Shown piece by piece: positions 45,869 to 55,282 of a DNA stretch of 64,000 nucleotides; the first letter of the stretch is position 1; each line of letters starts with the position of its first letter. The notes beneath the pieces were generated by a model. It searched no databases. It was given only the letters and a program-made list of their open reading frames with translations, and was not told the origin of the DNA. This DNA comes from Pseudophaeobacter profundi (GTDB lineage Bacteria; Pseudomonadota; Alphaproteobacteria; Rhodobacterales; Rhodobacteraceae), in assembly GCF_029697505.1 (NCBI RefSeq), contig NZ_JARJEF010000004.1, positions 186,001-250,000 on the forward strand, given 5' to 3'. The position numbers and the translations under genes are program-made.

Positions 45869-47020
45869 ATGACGCGCGAAACACGTTCCGCCTGGATGAC
45901 CGACGAGCACCAGATGCTTGCTGATATGACAGCACAGTTCATCACCAATGAATGGATGCCCAAATACGAGACCTGGCGCAAACAGGGCATGATGGACCGT
46001 GACACCTGGACCCAGGCGGGCGAGCTGGGCCTGCTCTGCCCCTCTATCCCGGAAGAATACGGCGGTGTTGGCGGCGATTTTGGCCATGAGGCCGCAATCC
46101 TGATCGAAGGCAGCCGCGCCAATCTGGCCAGCTGGGGACATGGTATCCATTCCGGAATCGTCGCCCACTATATCCTGGAATACGGCACCGAAGAGCAGAA
46201 AAAACGCTGGCTGCCCAAAATGATCAGCGGCGAACTGGTCGGAGCCCTGGCAATGACCGAACCCTCAACCGGCTCCGACGTGCAGCGGATCAAGACCAAG
46301 GCAATCCGCGACGGCAATGCCTATCGGCTTTCGGGTCAGAAAACCTTCATCACCAATGGCCAGCATGCCAACCTCATCCTGGTGGCGGCCAAGACCGATC
46401 CCAGCCTCGGGTCCAAAGGGGTGTCGCTGGTCGCGGTGGAAACCGACGGTGCCGAAGGCTTTTCGCGCGGCCGCAACCTCGACAAGATCGGTCTGCACGC
46501 AGCAGACACCTCTGAGCTCTTCTTCGACAATGTGGAAGTCCCACCAGAAAACATCCTCGGCCAGGAAGAGGGCAAGGGCTTTTATCAGATGATGCAGCAG
46601 CTGCCGCAGGAACGTCTGATCATCGCCTGTGGCGCCGTCGGCGCGATGGAGGGTGCTGTGGAGCGCACCATCGCCTATTGCAAAGAGCGCGAAGCCTTTG
46701 GTGGCCCGCTGACCCAGTTCCAGAACACCCGGTTCAAACTGGTTGAATGCCTGACCAAAACCAAAGTCGCCCGCGCCTTTCTTGATGAATGCATGGCCGA
46801 ACACCTGCGCGGTGAACTGACGGTGGAAAAGGCGGCTATGGCCAAATACTGGATCACCGACACCCAGGGTGAAGTGCTGGACGAATGCCTCCAGATGCAC
46901 GGCGGATATGGTTTCATGCAGGAATATGCGGTCGCAGAAATGTGGACAGACGCCCGGGTGCAACGGATCTATGGCGGCACCAACGAAATCATGAAGGAAT
47001 TGATCGGCAGGTCATTGTGA
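45869..47020 (+). CDS. Acyl-CoA dehydrogenase, classical type
   Basis: A 383-residue FAD-dependent acyl-CoA dehydrogenase. Blocks in order are [105 protein letters not shown] and [40 protein letters not shown]. It performs the first oxidation step of beta-oxidation with ETF as acceptor. The chain-length class is not determinable by eye. Confidence 0.95.
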   Translation: MTRETRSAWMTDEHQMLADMTAQFITNEWMPKYETWRKQGMMDRDTWTQAGELGLLCPSIPEEYGGVGGDFGHEAAILIEGSRANLASWGHGIHSGIVAHYILEYGTEEQKKRWLPKMISGELVGALAMTEPSTGSDVQRIKTKAIRDGNAYRLSGQKTFITNGQHANLILVAAKTDPSLGSKGVSLVAVETDGAEGFSRGRNLDKIGLHAADTSELFFDNVEVPPENILGQEEGKGFYQMMQQLPQERLIIACGAVGAMEGAVERTIAYCKEREAFGGPLTQFQNTRFKLVECLTKTKVARAFLDECMAEHLRGELTVEKAAMAKYWITDTQGEVLDECLQMHGGYGFMQEYAVAEMWTDARVQRIYGGTNEIMKELIGRSL

Positions 47021-47056
47021 CACAACACCGGTTTCGCTCAACAGGACCTGATGGAT

Positions 47057-47089
47057 GCCTCCGGCGGAGGTATTTATGGCAAGATGAAA
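47057..47089. repeat. Roseobacter-type intergenic palindromic element, copy 1
   Basis: GCCTCCGGCGGAGG followed by TATTTATGGCAAGATGAAA. I recall this kind of element as recurring many times downstream of genes in roseobacter genomes. An inverted, partly matching copy lies at 47222-47243. Confidence 0.55.
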
Positions 47090-47221
47090 TCAACGGCGCG
47101 TCCCTGCCCCCAAGCCTTCGCCAAATGGGCAGGGACGACTTCACCTTACGCGGTCATCGGCTCCTCAGCCTGTACCGCGCCATAACAATAGCACACAATC
47201 ATAGAAAGAGTGTTAATTCTC

Positions 47222-47273
47222 TTTCATCTTACTCAAAATACCTCACGGGGGTCCGGGGGTGTGAAACCCCCGG
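47222..47273. repeat. Inverted copy of the intergenic element plus a GC-rich hairpin
   Basis: TTTCATCTTACTCAAAATACCTC (47222-47244 region) is, reversed, nearly the tail of the element at 47067-47089. It is followed by a perfect 8-bp hairpin, CCGGGGGT (47253-47260) / ACCCCCGG (47266-47273), shortly before the GST ribosome-binding site. Together the copies could fold over about 200 bp. Confidence 0.55.
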
Positions 47274-47300
47274 TGCCACATTGGCGACAAGGAGAACAAC

Positions 47301-47933
47301 GTGACGATTAAACTGCATTGTTTTGGCGAGTCGGGGCATTCCTACAAAGCGGCGCTGGCACTAGAGCTGTCGGGTTTGGACTGGGAGCCAGTATTTGTTG
47401 ACTTTTTTGCCGGGCAGCACCGCGGTGAGGACTATCGCAACCTAAATGTCATGGCAGAGGCTCCGGTGCTGATTGACGGTGATATCCGCCTGTCACAGTC
47501 CGGGGTCATCCAGCAGTATATCACCGATAAGACCGGAAAGTTTGGCGGCGCACCAAAGGATAAGTACGAGGTGCTGCGCTGGGTCTTGTGGGACAACCAC
47601 AAGCTGTCTTCACAGGTGGGCATGACCCGGTTCTTGATGAACTTCGTTCCAGCGGACAAACGCCCGGCGGAGATTATCGGCTTCATGCAGGGGCGCCTGA
47701 AGGCTGCCTTTGCCACACTCAACGCCCATCTGGCGGGCCGCGACTGGCTGGTTGGCGATGGCATGACCAATGCTGATCTGACCTGCTGTGGCTATCTGTT
47801 CTATGACGAGCCCTTCGGGTTTGACCGCAAGGACTACCCCAATATCGACGCCTGGCTGACGCGCATCAGTGAAACGCCCGGCTGGAAACATCCCTATGAC
47901 CTAATGCCCGGCAATCCGTCGGACCGCGCTTGA
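47301..47933 (+). CDS. Glutathione S-transferase family protein
   Basis: A 210-residue protein with an N-terminal thioredoxin-like domain (blocks GHSYKAALALELSGLDWEPVFVDF, APVLIDGDIRLSQSGVIQQYI with the glutathione-binding Ser) and a C-terminal helical domain. The start is GTG after AAGGAG. It is followed 11 bp later by a thiolase gene, so it belongs to the acyl-CoA operon; GST-like proteins recur in such clusters and may detoxify reactive enoyl or aldehyde intermediates (inference). Confidence 0.9.
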   Translation: MTIKLHCFGESGHSYKAALALELSGLDWEPVFVDFFAGQHRGEDYRNLNVMAEAPVLIDGDIRLSQSGVIQQYITDKTGKFGGAPKDKYEVLRWVLWDNHKLSSQVGMTRFLMNFVPADKRPAEIIGFMQGRLKAAFATLNAHLAGRDWLVGDGMTNADLTCCGYLFYDEPFGFDRKDYPNIDAWLTRISETPGWKHPYDLMPGNPSDRA

Positions 47934-47943
47934 GGAGAGACTC

Positions 47944-49155
47944 ATGACCGAAGCTTATATTTACGACGCCATCCGCACCCCGCGAGGCAAGGGCCGCAAA
48001 GACGGTTCCCTGCATGAAGTGACCTCTGTGCGCCTGTCAGCTCTGACACTGAACGCGCTGAAAGAACGCAACAATCTTGAAGGCCATGCGGTTGAGGATG
48101 TGATCTGGGGCAATGTCACCCAGGTGATGGAACAGGGCGGCTGCCTGGCACGATCCGCAGTGCTGGCCTCGGACCTGGATGAGAGCATTCCCGGCCTTGC
48201 CATCAACCGGTTCTGCGCCTCTGGCATGGAGGCGGTCAATCTTGCGGCCAACCAGGTCAAGGGCGGTGCTGGCCAGGCCTATATTGCTGGTGGTGTTGAA
48301 ATGATGGGCCGCGTCGCCATGGGCTCTGATGGGGCGGCCATCGCGGTGGATCCTTCGCTGGCGATGGAGACCTATTTTGTGCCCCAGGGCATTTCGGCCG
48401 ATATTATCGCCACCGAATATGGCTTTACCCGAGAGCAGGCCGATGCCCTGGCGGTGGAAAGCCAGCGCCGGGCCAAGGCCGCCTGGGACGACAACCGCTT
48501 TGCAAAATCAGTCATTCCGGTGCGTGATCAGAACGGTATCCTCATTCTGGATCGTGACGAATACATGCGCCCAGGTACAGACATGCAGTCACTTGGCGCG
48601 CTGAATGCATCGTTCCAGATGATGGGCGAACAGATGCCCGGTTTTGACAAGGTGGCCATGATGAAATATCCGCATCTGGAGCGGATCAACCACATCCACC
48701 ATGCTGGCAACTCTTCGGGCATCGTCGATGGTGCTGCGGCTGTGCTGATAGGCAACAAGGAGTTTGGCGAACAGTATGGCCTGAAGCCACGTGCCCGCAT
48801 CAAGGCCACTGCCAAGATTGGTACCGACCCGACCATCATGCTGACAGGCCCGGTGCCAGTGACGCAAAAGATCCTTGCTGACAATGGCATGGTGATTTCC
48901 GATCTGGATCTGTTTGAAGTCAACGAGGCCTTTGCCTCGGTGGTGATGCGCTTCCAGCAGGCCTTTGATGTGGATCCGGCAGTGGTCAACCCCAATGGCG
49001 GATCCATCGCCATGGGCCACCCGCTGGGCGCAACGGGTGCCATGATCATCGGCACATTGCTGGATGAGCTGGAGCGTCAGGACAAGGAAATGGGCCTGGC
49101 GACGCTGTGCATTGCCTCTGGCATGGGTGCAGCCACCATGATCGAGCGCGTCTGA
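47944..49155 (+). CDS. Acetyl-CoA C-acyltransferase (thiolase, FadA-like)
   Basis: A 403-residue thiolase that cleaves 3-ketoacyl-CoA. The nucleophile is Cys91 in INRFCASGMEAV, the His lies in NGGSIAMGHPLGATGA and the second Cys in ATLCIASGMGAATM. It precedes the FadJ-type enzyme with only a cupin gene between, so it probably is the degradative FadA partner, not a PHB-type acetoacetyl-CoA thiolase. Confidence 0.94.
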   Translation: MTEAYIYDAIRTPRGKGRKDGSLHEVTSVRLSALTLNALKERNNLEGHAVEDVIWGNVTQVMEQGGCLARSAVLASDLDESIPGLAINRFCASGMEAVNLAANQVKGGAGQAYIAGGVEMMGRVAMGSDGAAIAVDPSLAMETYFVPQGISADIIATEYGFTREQADALAVESQRRAKAAWDDNRFAKSVIPVRDQNGILILDRDEYMRPGTDMQSLGALNASFQMMGEQMPGFDKVAMMKYPHLERINHIHHAGNSSGIVDGAAAVLIGNKEFGEQYGLKPRARIKATAKIGTDPTIMLTGPVPVTQKILADNGMVISDLDLFEVNEAFASVVMRFQQAFDVDPAVVNPNGGSIAMGHPLGATGAMIIGTLLDELERQDKEMGLATLCIASGMGAATMIERV

Positions 49156-49640
49156 TGCCCAAGCTGGACCTGGCACAAATTCCCTTCAAGGGTGGATCAA
49201 GCTACCCCGGTCAGCTGGCCGAGGCGGTTGTCGGCCGGTCCAATCAACGGATCGGCGATGCTGCAGGGCTGACTCAATATGGCGTCAATATCGTGCGGCT
49301 AGAGCCCGGCGGACTATCCTCGCTGCGCCACTATCACATGCGGCAGGATGAATTCCTGATGATGGTCAGTGGCAGCTGCACCCTGATTGACGATCAGGGA
49401 GAGCACGAGATGCTGCCAGGTGACTGTGCCGCCTTTCCCGCCGGTGAGGCCAATGGCCATCACCTGAAAAATAATACCGACGCGCCGGCCAGTTTTCTGG
49501 TGGTGGGCACGCGGACCCCGACTGAAACCGCTTACTACAGCGATATGGACATGATGGTGAAGAGCGACGCCAATGGTAGCCGCTTCACCCGTAAAGACGG
49601 CAGCCCGCTGACGGCTGACCAGATCGGAGACGAGACATGA
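49155..49640 (+). CDS. Single-domain cupin protein
   Basis: A 161-residue cupin. The metal-binding motifs are SSLRHYHMRQDEFLMMVSG (two His and one Glu) and a second His in EANGHHLKNN. It shares one base with the thiolase stop (TGATG) and overlaps the fadJ start by 4 bp, so it is firmly translated with the beta-oxidation genes. Cupins of this form bind small molecules or isomerise sugars; its role here is unknown. Confidence 0.88.
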   Translation: MPKLDLAQIPFKGGSSYPGQLAEAVVGRSNQRIGDAAGLTQYGVNIVRLEPGGLSSLRHYHMRQDEFLMMVSGSCTLIDDQGEHEMLPGDCAAFPAGEANGHHLKNNTDAPASFLVVGTRTPTETAYYSDMDMMVKSDANGSRFTRKDGSPLTADQIGDET

Positions 49641-51841
49641 GTGAGTTTACGCTTTCCAAGGACGCAAACGGCGTCGCAACAATCACCTGGGATGTTCCCG
49701 GCAAAACCATGAACGTGATGTCCTTTGACGGGCTCACCCAGCTCGAGGCCTGCATTGATGAGGCCCTGGCGGATGATGCCATCAAGGGCGTGGTGATCAC
49801 CTCGGGCAAAGAGGGCACATTTGCCGGCGGCATGGACCTGAACCTGCTGGCGGTAATGAAGGAAGAGGCCGGCGATGAGCCCGCCCGCGGCCTGTTTGAA
49901 GGCACCATGAAAATGCATGCCCTCCTGCGCAAGATTGAGCTGGCCGGGATGGATCTGAAAACCAAGAAAGGTGGCAAGCCAATTGCGGCTGCCCTGCCCG
50001 GCACCGCTGCTGGTATCGGGATGGAGCTGCCGCTGGCAACCCATCGCATCTTTGCCGCCGAGAACCCAAAGGCCAAATACGGCCTGCCGGAAATCATGGT
50101 TGGCATCTTCCCCGGCGCCGGCGGCACCACCCGCATGGTGCGCAAGGTTGGCGCCATCGCCGCCGCGCCGCTCTTGCTGGAAGGCAAGATGCTGGACGTG
50201 AAAAAGGCCAAGGCTGCTGGCTATGTTGACGAGATCGCCGCTGATCCCGTTGCCGCCGCCAAGGACTGGGTGCTGAATGCATCCGCGGCGGATCTGGTGA
50301 AACCCTGGGATGCCAAGGGCTACAAGATGCCCGGTGGCGCGCCCTATCACCCTGCGGGTTTCATGAACTTTGTTGGTGCCTCCGCCATGGTGCACGGCAA
50401 GACCCAGGGCGCGTTTCCAGCCGCCAAGGCGCTGCTGTCCGCCGTCTACGAGGGCGCGCTGGTGGATTTTGACACTGCGCTCAAGATCGAAGCCCGCTGG
50501 TTTACCTCGGTGCTGATGAACCCCTCTTCCGGTGCAATGATCCGCTCGCTCTTCATCAACAAGGAAGCGCTGGAAAAAGGCGCGGTCCGTCCCAAGGATG
50601 TCCCTGATCAGCGGGTGCAGAAACTGGGCGTGCTGGGGGCCGGCATGATGGGCGCCGGCATTGCGCTGGTCTCGGCCCAGGCCGGGATCGAGGTGGTGCT
50701 GGTCGACCGCGATCAGGCGGCCGCCGACAAGGGCAAGGCCTATACCGAAGGCTACCTCGACAAGGGGATGAAGCGCGGCAAGGTCACCGCCGAGAAGAAA
50801 GAGGCGATGCTGGCCCGCATCACCGCCACCCCTGATCTGGAGGCGCTGAAAGGCTGCGATCTGATCATTGAGGCGGTCTTTGAGGACCCAGCCGTCAAGG
50901 CCGAGATGACCAAGAAGGTCGAGGCGATCATCCCCGAGGATTGCATCTTTGCCTCCAATACCTCGACCCTGCCGATCACCGATCTGGCCAAGGCCTCGGT
51001 CCGGCCCGAGCAGTTCATCGGCATCCACTTCTTCTCACCTGTTGAGAAGATGCTGCTGGTGGAAATCATCAAGGGCAAAGAGACCGGCGACCGGGCCGTG
51101 GCCAAGGCGCTGGACTATGTGCGCCAGATCAAGAAGACGCCCATCGTCGTCAATGACGCGCGCTTCTTCTATGCCAACCGCTGCATCATTCCTTATGTGA
51201 ATGAAGGCGCGCGGATGATCACCGAAGGTGTCTCGCCCGTGTTGATCGACAATGCCGCGCGTCAGCTTGGCTTCCCCGTTGGTCCCATTCAGCTCACCGA
51301 TGAGACCTCGATCGATCTGGGCGCCAAGATAGCCCGCGCCACCAAGGCGGCGATGGGCAACGAATATCCCGACAACCCCGCCGACGACATGATCTTCTGG
51401 ATGGAAGGCCTGGGTCGTCTGGGGCGCAAGGCCAATGCCGGCTTCTTTGACTATGACGAAAAGGGCAAGCGCATCGGCTATTGGAAAGGCATGCAGGACA
51501 AATACCCGCTGCTGGAAGATCAGCCTGACCTCATCGAGGTGCAGGAACGTCTGATGTTTGCCCAGGTGCTGGAAGCGGTACGGGCGCTGGAAGAAGGCGT
51601 ATTGGAAGACATCCGCGAAGGTGACGTAGGCGCAGTTCTGGCCTGGGGCTTTGCGCCCTGGTCCGGCGGCCCGCTCAGCTGGCTGGACATCATCGGCACG
51701 CCCTATGCTGCCGAACGTTGCGATCAGCTGACCGCAGCCTACGGCGAACGGTTTGCCTGCCCGGATCTGCTGCGTGAGATGGCCGCCAAAGGTCAGACCT
51801 TCTACGGTCGTTTCAACCCGGATGCAGCATCCGCCGCCTGA
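49637..51841 (+). CDS. fadJ: Enoyl-CoA hydratase / 3-hydroxyacyl-CoA dehydrogenase (FadJ-type)
   Basis: A 734-residue bifunctional beta-oxidation enzyme. Residues 1 to about 195 form the crotonase domain (GTFAGGMDLNLL, ALPGTAAGIGMELPLATHRIF, PEIMVGIFPGAGGTTRM). The NAD-binding domain starts at about residue 327 (LGVLGAGMMGAGIALVSAQAG), with the catalytic His in IGIHFFSPVEKMLLVEIIKG, and is followed by two C-terminal helical domains. With the thiolase and two acyl-CoA dehydrogenases this gives a complete beta-oxidation spiral. Confidence 0.95.
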   Translation: MSEFTLSKDANGVATITWDVPGKTMNVMSFDGLTQLEACIDEALADDAIKGVVITSGKEGTFAGGMDLNLLAVMKEEAGDEPARGLFEGTMKMHALLRKIELAGMDLKTKKGGKPIAAALPGTAAGIGMELPLATHRIFAAENPKAKYGLPEIMVGIFPGAGGTTRMVRKVGAIAAAPLLLEGKMLDVKKAKAAGYVDEIAADPVAAAKDWVLNASAADLVKPWDAKGYKMPGGAPYHPAGFMNFVGASAMVHGKTQGAFPAAKALLSAVYEGALVDFDTALKIEARWFTSVLMNPSSGAMIRSLFINKEALEKGAVRPKDVPDQRVQKLGVLGAGMMGAGIALVSAQAGIEVVLVDRDQAAADKGKAYTEGYLDKGMKRGKVTAEKKEAMLARITATPDLEALKGCDLIIEAVFEDPAVKAEMTKKVEAIIPEDCIFASNTSTLPITDLAKASVRPEQFIGIHFFSPVEKMLLVEIIKGKETGDRAVAKALDYVRQIKKTPIVVNDARFFYANRCIIPYVNEGARMITEGVSPVLIDNAARQLGFPVGPIQLTDETSIDLGAKIARATKAAMGNEYPDNPADDMIFWMEGLGRLGRKANAGFFDYDEKGKRIGYWKGMQDKYPLLEDQPDLIEVQERLMFAQVLEAVRALEEGVLEDIREGDVGAVLAWGFAPWSGGPLSWLDIIGTPYAAERCDQLTAAYGERFACPDLLREMAAKGQTFYGRFNPDAASAA

Positions 51842-51861
51842 TCCGGCCTTGGGTTAAAATC

Positions 51862-51893
51862 AACGCCCCCCAGATCACTGGGGGGCGTTTTGC
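51862..51893 (+). terminator. Rho-independent terminator after fadJ
   Basis: A perfect 11-bp stem AACGCCCCCCA (51862-51872) / TGGGGGGCGTT (51879-51889), 6-nt loop, followed by TTTGCTTTGG. It closes the acyl-CoA operon. Confidence 0.88.
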
Positions 51894-51951
51894 TTTGGAT
51901 TACTTGACGATCATCCACCTTGGGACAGTCCAAGGGGCCTGAAGTCATGCG

Positions 51952-52467
51952 TTACTTGCAGCTGGGGTTATTGCCCGGCATCAAGACCTTGTCGACCACA
52001 TGGATCACGCCGTTGTCGGCCATAATATCGGCAACAACCACATTGGCCACCTGACCGCTACCATCCGCGATGGTTACACCAGAACTGCCAGAGGTAATGC
52101 AAAGCCGCTCTGTCGTCAGGATCGGCTTGAAAGAGGTGGTGCCAGTGGGAAAAATATCGGAAGACAGCTTCCGGTCATCGACATGGTACAACAGGATATC
52201 CGTCAGCTGCGCCTTGTTCTCTGGCTTGAGCAGGGTTTCGACGGTGCCTTCGGGAAGGGCTGCAAAGGCATCGTTCAACGGCGCATAGACAGTAAAGGGA
52301 CCGGGACCGGATAGAGTTTCGGCCAAACCTGCAGCCCCAACTGCTGCCACCAGCGTCGAGAAACGTTCATCACCTGCGGCGATCTCGACAATCGTCTGAG
52401 CACTGGCGGCAGCCGCCGAGATGCACAATGTGAGGGCTGTTGCGGCAACTTTAAATTGAGTTTTCAT
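51952..52467 (-). CDS. Secreted fasciclin (FAS1) domain protein
   Basis: A 171-residue protein with a signal peptide (about 23 residues) and one FAS1 domain. The H1 block is LSGPGPFTVYAPLNDAFAALPEGTV and the H2 region is ADIMADNGVIHVVDKVLMPG. FAS1 domains mediate adhesion or bind small ligands. The gap upstream (52468-52757) holds no gene apart from the large inverted repeat at its far end. Confidence 0.92.
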   Translation of the reverse strand: MKTQFKVAATALTLCISAAAASAQTIVEIAAGDERFSTLVAAVGAAGLAETLSGPGPFTVYAPLNDAFAALPEGTVETLLKPENKAQLTDILLYHVDDRKLSSDIFPTGTTSFKPILTTERLCITSGSSGVTIADGSGQVANVVVADIMADNGVIHVVDKVLMPGNNPSCK

Positions 52468-52663
52468 TTTCTCTCTCCGGGTTGTTGAACGCGTAGCTGT
52501 TCTGAAGTGCTGAACATGTAGGGATTACGCCGGAGCATCCGATATGGATCATCGCCTTCACGTTTTTGTGAATTAGCCACGCCAAGTTGCTGTAATTAAA
52601 CAATTTCCCAAAACACACGCCATATTGCCATTGGTCAATCGCACTGCAAGCCAAGAGGCCGAA

Positions 52664-52735
52664 CAGCCCCTAAGGAACACCAATGCCCCCAATGCCATTT
52701 GGCAAAGGGGGCATTCGTTGCTCTAATAGGGGCTG
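52664..52735. repeat. Large nested inverted repeat
   Basis: CAGCCCCTA (52664-52672) / TAGGGGCTG (52727-52735) encloses AATGCCCCC (52682-52690) / GGGGGCATT (52707-52715), with TGCCA/TGGCA at the tip. All arms are perfect. It lies past the 3' end of the Hint-domain gene and may end its message, although no T-tract is seen. Confidence 0.65.
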
Positions 52736-52757
52736 AAAATCGCTCGGTTGGTTGGGG

Positions 52758-53420
52758 TCAGATCTGGAAACTGCCCGGTGCCATGGCGGGAACGCCGATA
52801 TTGGTCATCAGCGTCTCTGTCAGGGACATTGCTGAAATCAGTTCCTGGGCTTCATCAATGGGCAGCACCCGATACATGTCCTCTTGCAATTCGATCCCGA
52901 TGGTCAAAAGATCACGCGGCGCCGGGCAGTAGCCCAGCAGGCCCGCCTCCAGATAGATCACCTCGTCCTGTTCAAAACGTGGGGCCACCAGTTGCAGGGA
53001 ATCGTCCGGGTGCAGGCGGCAGATGCCGCGATAGCCATCCAGCGTCGAGGCAGGCACCACGGCAAAGGGATCGCCCTGGTGATCCTCGATCAGATCGCTT
53101 TCCAGCAGCACCCCCTGGTCGGGCATCAGCCACATTGGCACCCGGTTGCCCAGCGCATCGCGCGGCACATGCAGCGGGCAGCGGCTGGGGGAAATCACCC
53201 CGGCCTCCAGATGTATGGTCTCGCGTAGCATTTCCACCACCGTCTGCATCCCGTGATCGAAGGTCAGTACCCGATCCCCAGCGCAGAGCGCCTCTACCGG
53301 GCGCCAGCCAAGATTAGAGGCCACATGGGTTCCGCTCAGGAAACCGCCCAGTCCAACCGGCACCGGCGGGATGGTCAGCTCAAACTCAGGGCTCATCCGT
53401 TTTTGGAACCAATCCAGCAT
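52758..53420 (-). CDS. Hint-domain protein lacking the catalytic cysteine
   Basis: A 220-residue protein with a Hint (Hedgehog/intein) module: GFLSGTHVASNLGWRPVEALCAGDRVLTFDHGMQTV near residues 25-60, then blocks SRCPLHVPRDALG and GVLLESDLIEDHQG. The usual self-splicing Cys before F-X-X-G-T is Gly here, so autoprocessing is not expected. Such proteins are frequent in Rhodobacteraceae with unknown function. No signal peptide is seen. Confidence 0.82.
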   Translation of the reverse strand: MLDWFQKRMSPEFELTIPPVPVGLGGFLSGTHVASNLGWRPVEALCAGDRVLTFDHGMQTVVEMLRETIHLEAGVISPSRCPLHVPRDALGNRVPMWLMPDQGVLLESDLIEDHQGDPFAVVPASTLDGYRGICRLHPDDSLQLVAPRFEQDEVIYLEAGLLGYCPAPRDLLTIGIELQEDMYRVLPIDEAQELISAMSLTETLMTNIGVPAMAPGSFQI

Positions 53421-53525
53421 TTCGATCTCTCCTGTGCGGCGGCATCAACAGGCAGGGCTTGGCCCCGGTGTCGTGCTGCAATGCGTGTCTATGCGGCGGC
53501 CGGGCCAGAGAATCGCCAGGGGCAA

Positions 53526-54215
53526 TCAGTCGGCAGACCCGCGCGTTTGATCCAAGGCTAGATCGAAATCGTTAAAAGAATATTCAAATCTGTGTATTTC
53601 CTCCTGACAGGCACAGGCCAGGGCTGCCTGACTGTCGGGCTGATAATAGCCGCGCCAATCCCGCTGTCGCTCGGATGTGTTTTCCCGCTTTAATTCAAGG
53701 CTAAATCCAAGATGATCAAACAGTGGCACCGCGTCGGTGGCAAAGTGCTCTAGCCGAATATAAAGCTGGCATTGTTCCGTGCCGTCGCTATGGCGCATAT
53801 AACTGGGGGCAGTGTGCTGCGCAAAGCTGCGCAAAATCGCAGGGTGCAGGATAAAATCGCGAAACGTCAGCGCCTTGGCCAGCGCGACTGCCGGATGATC
53901 AAAGCCCTGCCCCTGTAGCCAGTGATAATAGCTCACCGCACGATCCCAGGGGTTGCGCACCAGGGTAAAGGTAAACAGCCGCTGCAGCTCTGCCGCGGGG
54001 CGCAGCCCGGCGATATCGGCAAGGGTGGCATGTTTCCAAAGGCGCCCGGCGGTTTTCACCCCCTTCAGGCGACGGCGGCGTTTCTTGGCCTTCGGGGTGT
54101 CACCCAGCATCATATCATCTGCCATGGCGCGCGCCTCAAGCGCCAGCGCCAGCGCGGTGCCACCGGTCTTGGGGATGTGAATAAACAGGTAGTTGCGGCC
54201 AGGCGACAAGATCAT
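53526..54215 (-). CDS. Sulfotransferase family protein
   Basis: A 229-residue protein with the PAPS-binding loop LFIHIPKTGGTALALALE (5'-phosphosulfate site) and LVRNPWDRAVSYYHWL (3'-phosphate site), characteristic of the sulfotransferase 2 family acting on polysaccharides or surface glycans. No signal is seen. The acceptor is unknown. Confidence 0.9.
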   Translation of the reverse strand: MILSPGRNYLFIHIPKTGGTALALALEARAMADDMMLGDTPKAKKRRRRLKGVKTAGRLWKHATLADIAGLRPAAELQRLFTFTLVRNPWDRAVSYYHWLQGQGFDHPAVALAKALTFRDFILHPAILRSFAQHTAPSYMRHSDGTEQCQLYIRLEHFATDAVPLFDHLGFSLELKRENTSERQRDWRGYYQPDSQAALACACQEEIHRFEYSFNDFDLALDQTRGSAD

Positions 54216-54272
54216 TGGCGCAGTCTAGGCCATGGCGCTGGGGAAGAAAACAACTGGCCCGGCCTGCGCGGC

Positions 54273-55205
54273 CTAAGCCCCCCTGGCGGACCGCAGCGCC
54301 AGCGTCGATCCCGCCAGAACAATCAGGCCAATGCCCATCATCTGGCCCAGGTTCAGCGCCTGACCATAGATCACCCAGGCAATACCTGGCCCCACCAAAA
54401 GTACCGAATATTCAAACACCGATACAAAAGAGGCCTCGCCCAGTTGATAGGCCTTGGTGATCAAAAACACGCCCGCTACCGCAGCAAAGCCCTGCAGCAG
54501 GATCAGATGCGATATCTCCCAGATCGGCCAAACCCAGCCCCGCGTGATAAACCCATCGGCGCCCATCGGAACCGACAGCGGCCAGATCTTTAGCGCGAAC
54601 AGCAGCAGAACGCCAATCGCACCCTGCGCCAGCAGATAGATGAACAGCATAGACACCGTACTTTCCTTGCTGCACATGCTGCCAGTTACAACCGACCCCA
54701 GTGCATAGAACACGCCCCCGGCAATCGGCAGCAGCATCAGCCAGTCGAAGGCTGCCAAATCTGGTTGCAGCACAAACAGCACCCCGACAAAGCCGCCGAT
54801 GACAGCGGAGATACGGAACGCCCCAATGCGCATCCGCATAAACAGGACCGACACCACCACAATAATGATCGGCGAGGTAAACAACCCTGCCAGCGCCTGG
54901 GCAATCGGCATCAGCGCCACAGCGGAAAAGTAAAAGACCATCGAAACCGCCACCAAGAGCGCCCGTAGCGTCACCGCGCCCAGTCGCTGGGGACGCAGCG
55001 ACCCAAAGCCCATTTTCGACATCGACCAAAGGATCGGCAAGGCCACCAGGGTGCGCAGCAGGTAGAACTGCCCCAGGCCGATCTGTTCTGCCATAAGTGG
55101 CACCACATTGTCGGTTACGCCAATGATGGCCATGGCAGCCAGCATTGCCTGGGCGGCTGTGGTTTGATTGCTGGTAGAAGATGGAAGAGACGCGATTTGT
55201 TTCAT
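54273..55205 (-). CDS. EamA/DMT-superfamily permease
   Basis: A 310-residue protein with ten membrane helices in two EamA repeats (GLGQFYLLRTLVALPIL; LFTSPIIIVVVSVLFMRMRIGAF; ASFVSVFEYSVLLVGPGIAWVIYGQ). Family members export amino acids or other metabolites; the substrate is unknown. The start is uncertain: 55205 leaves room for divergent promoters, while an in-frame ATG at 55235 has a GGAA site. Confidence 0.87.
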   Translation of the reverse strand: MKQIASLPSSTSNQTTAAQAMLAAMAIIGVTDNVVPLMAEQIGLGQFYLLRTLVALPILWSMSKMGFGSLRPQRLGAVTLRALLVAVSMVFYFSAVALMPIAQALAGLFTSPIIIVVVSVLFMRMRIGAFRISAVIGGFVGVLFVLQPDLAAFDWLMLLPIAGGVFYALGSVVTGSMCSKESTVSMLFIYLLAQGAIGVLLLFALKIWPLSVPMGADGFITRGWVWPIWEISHLILLQGFAAVAGVFLITKAYQLGEASFVSVFEYSVLLVGPGIAWVIYGQALNLGQMMGIGLIVLAGSTLALRSARGA

Positions 55206-55282
55206 GCCTCTTCCATTGCCCGCAACTTTCCTCATTATCTGTTCCAAAACCGACAAGAAACAGAATCACAGGAGGAACGCTG

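Noticed and set aside
49535-51028. A 497-codon open frame antisense to fadJ
   Set aside because: It mirrors the codon bias of a high-GC gene; the sense frame encodes a textbook FadJ protein.
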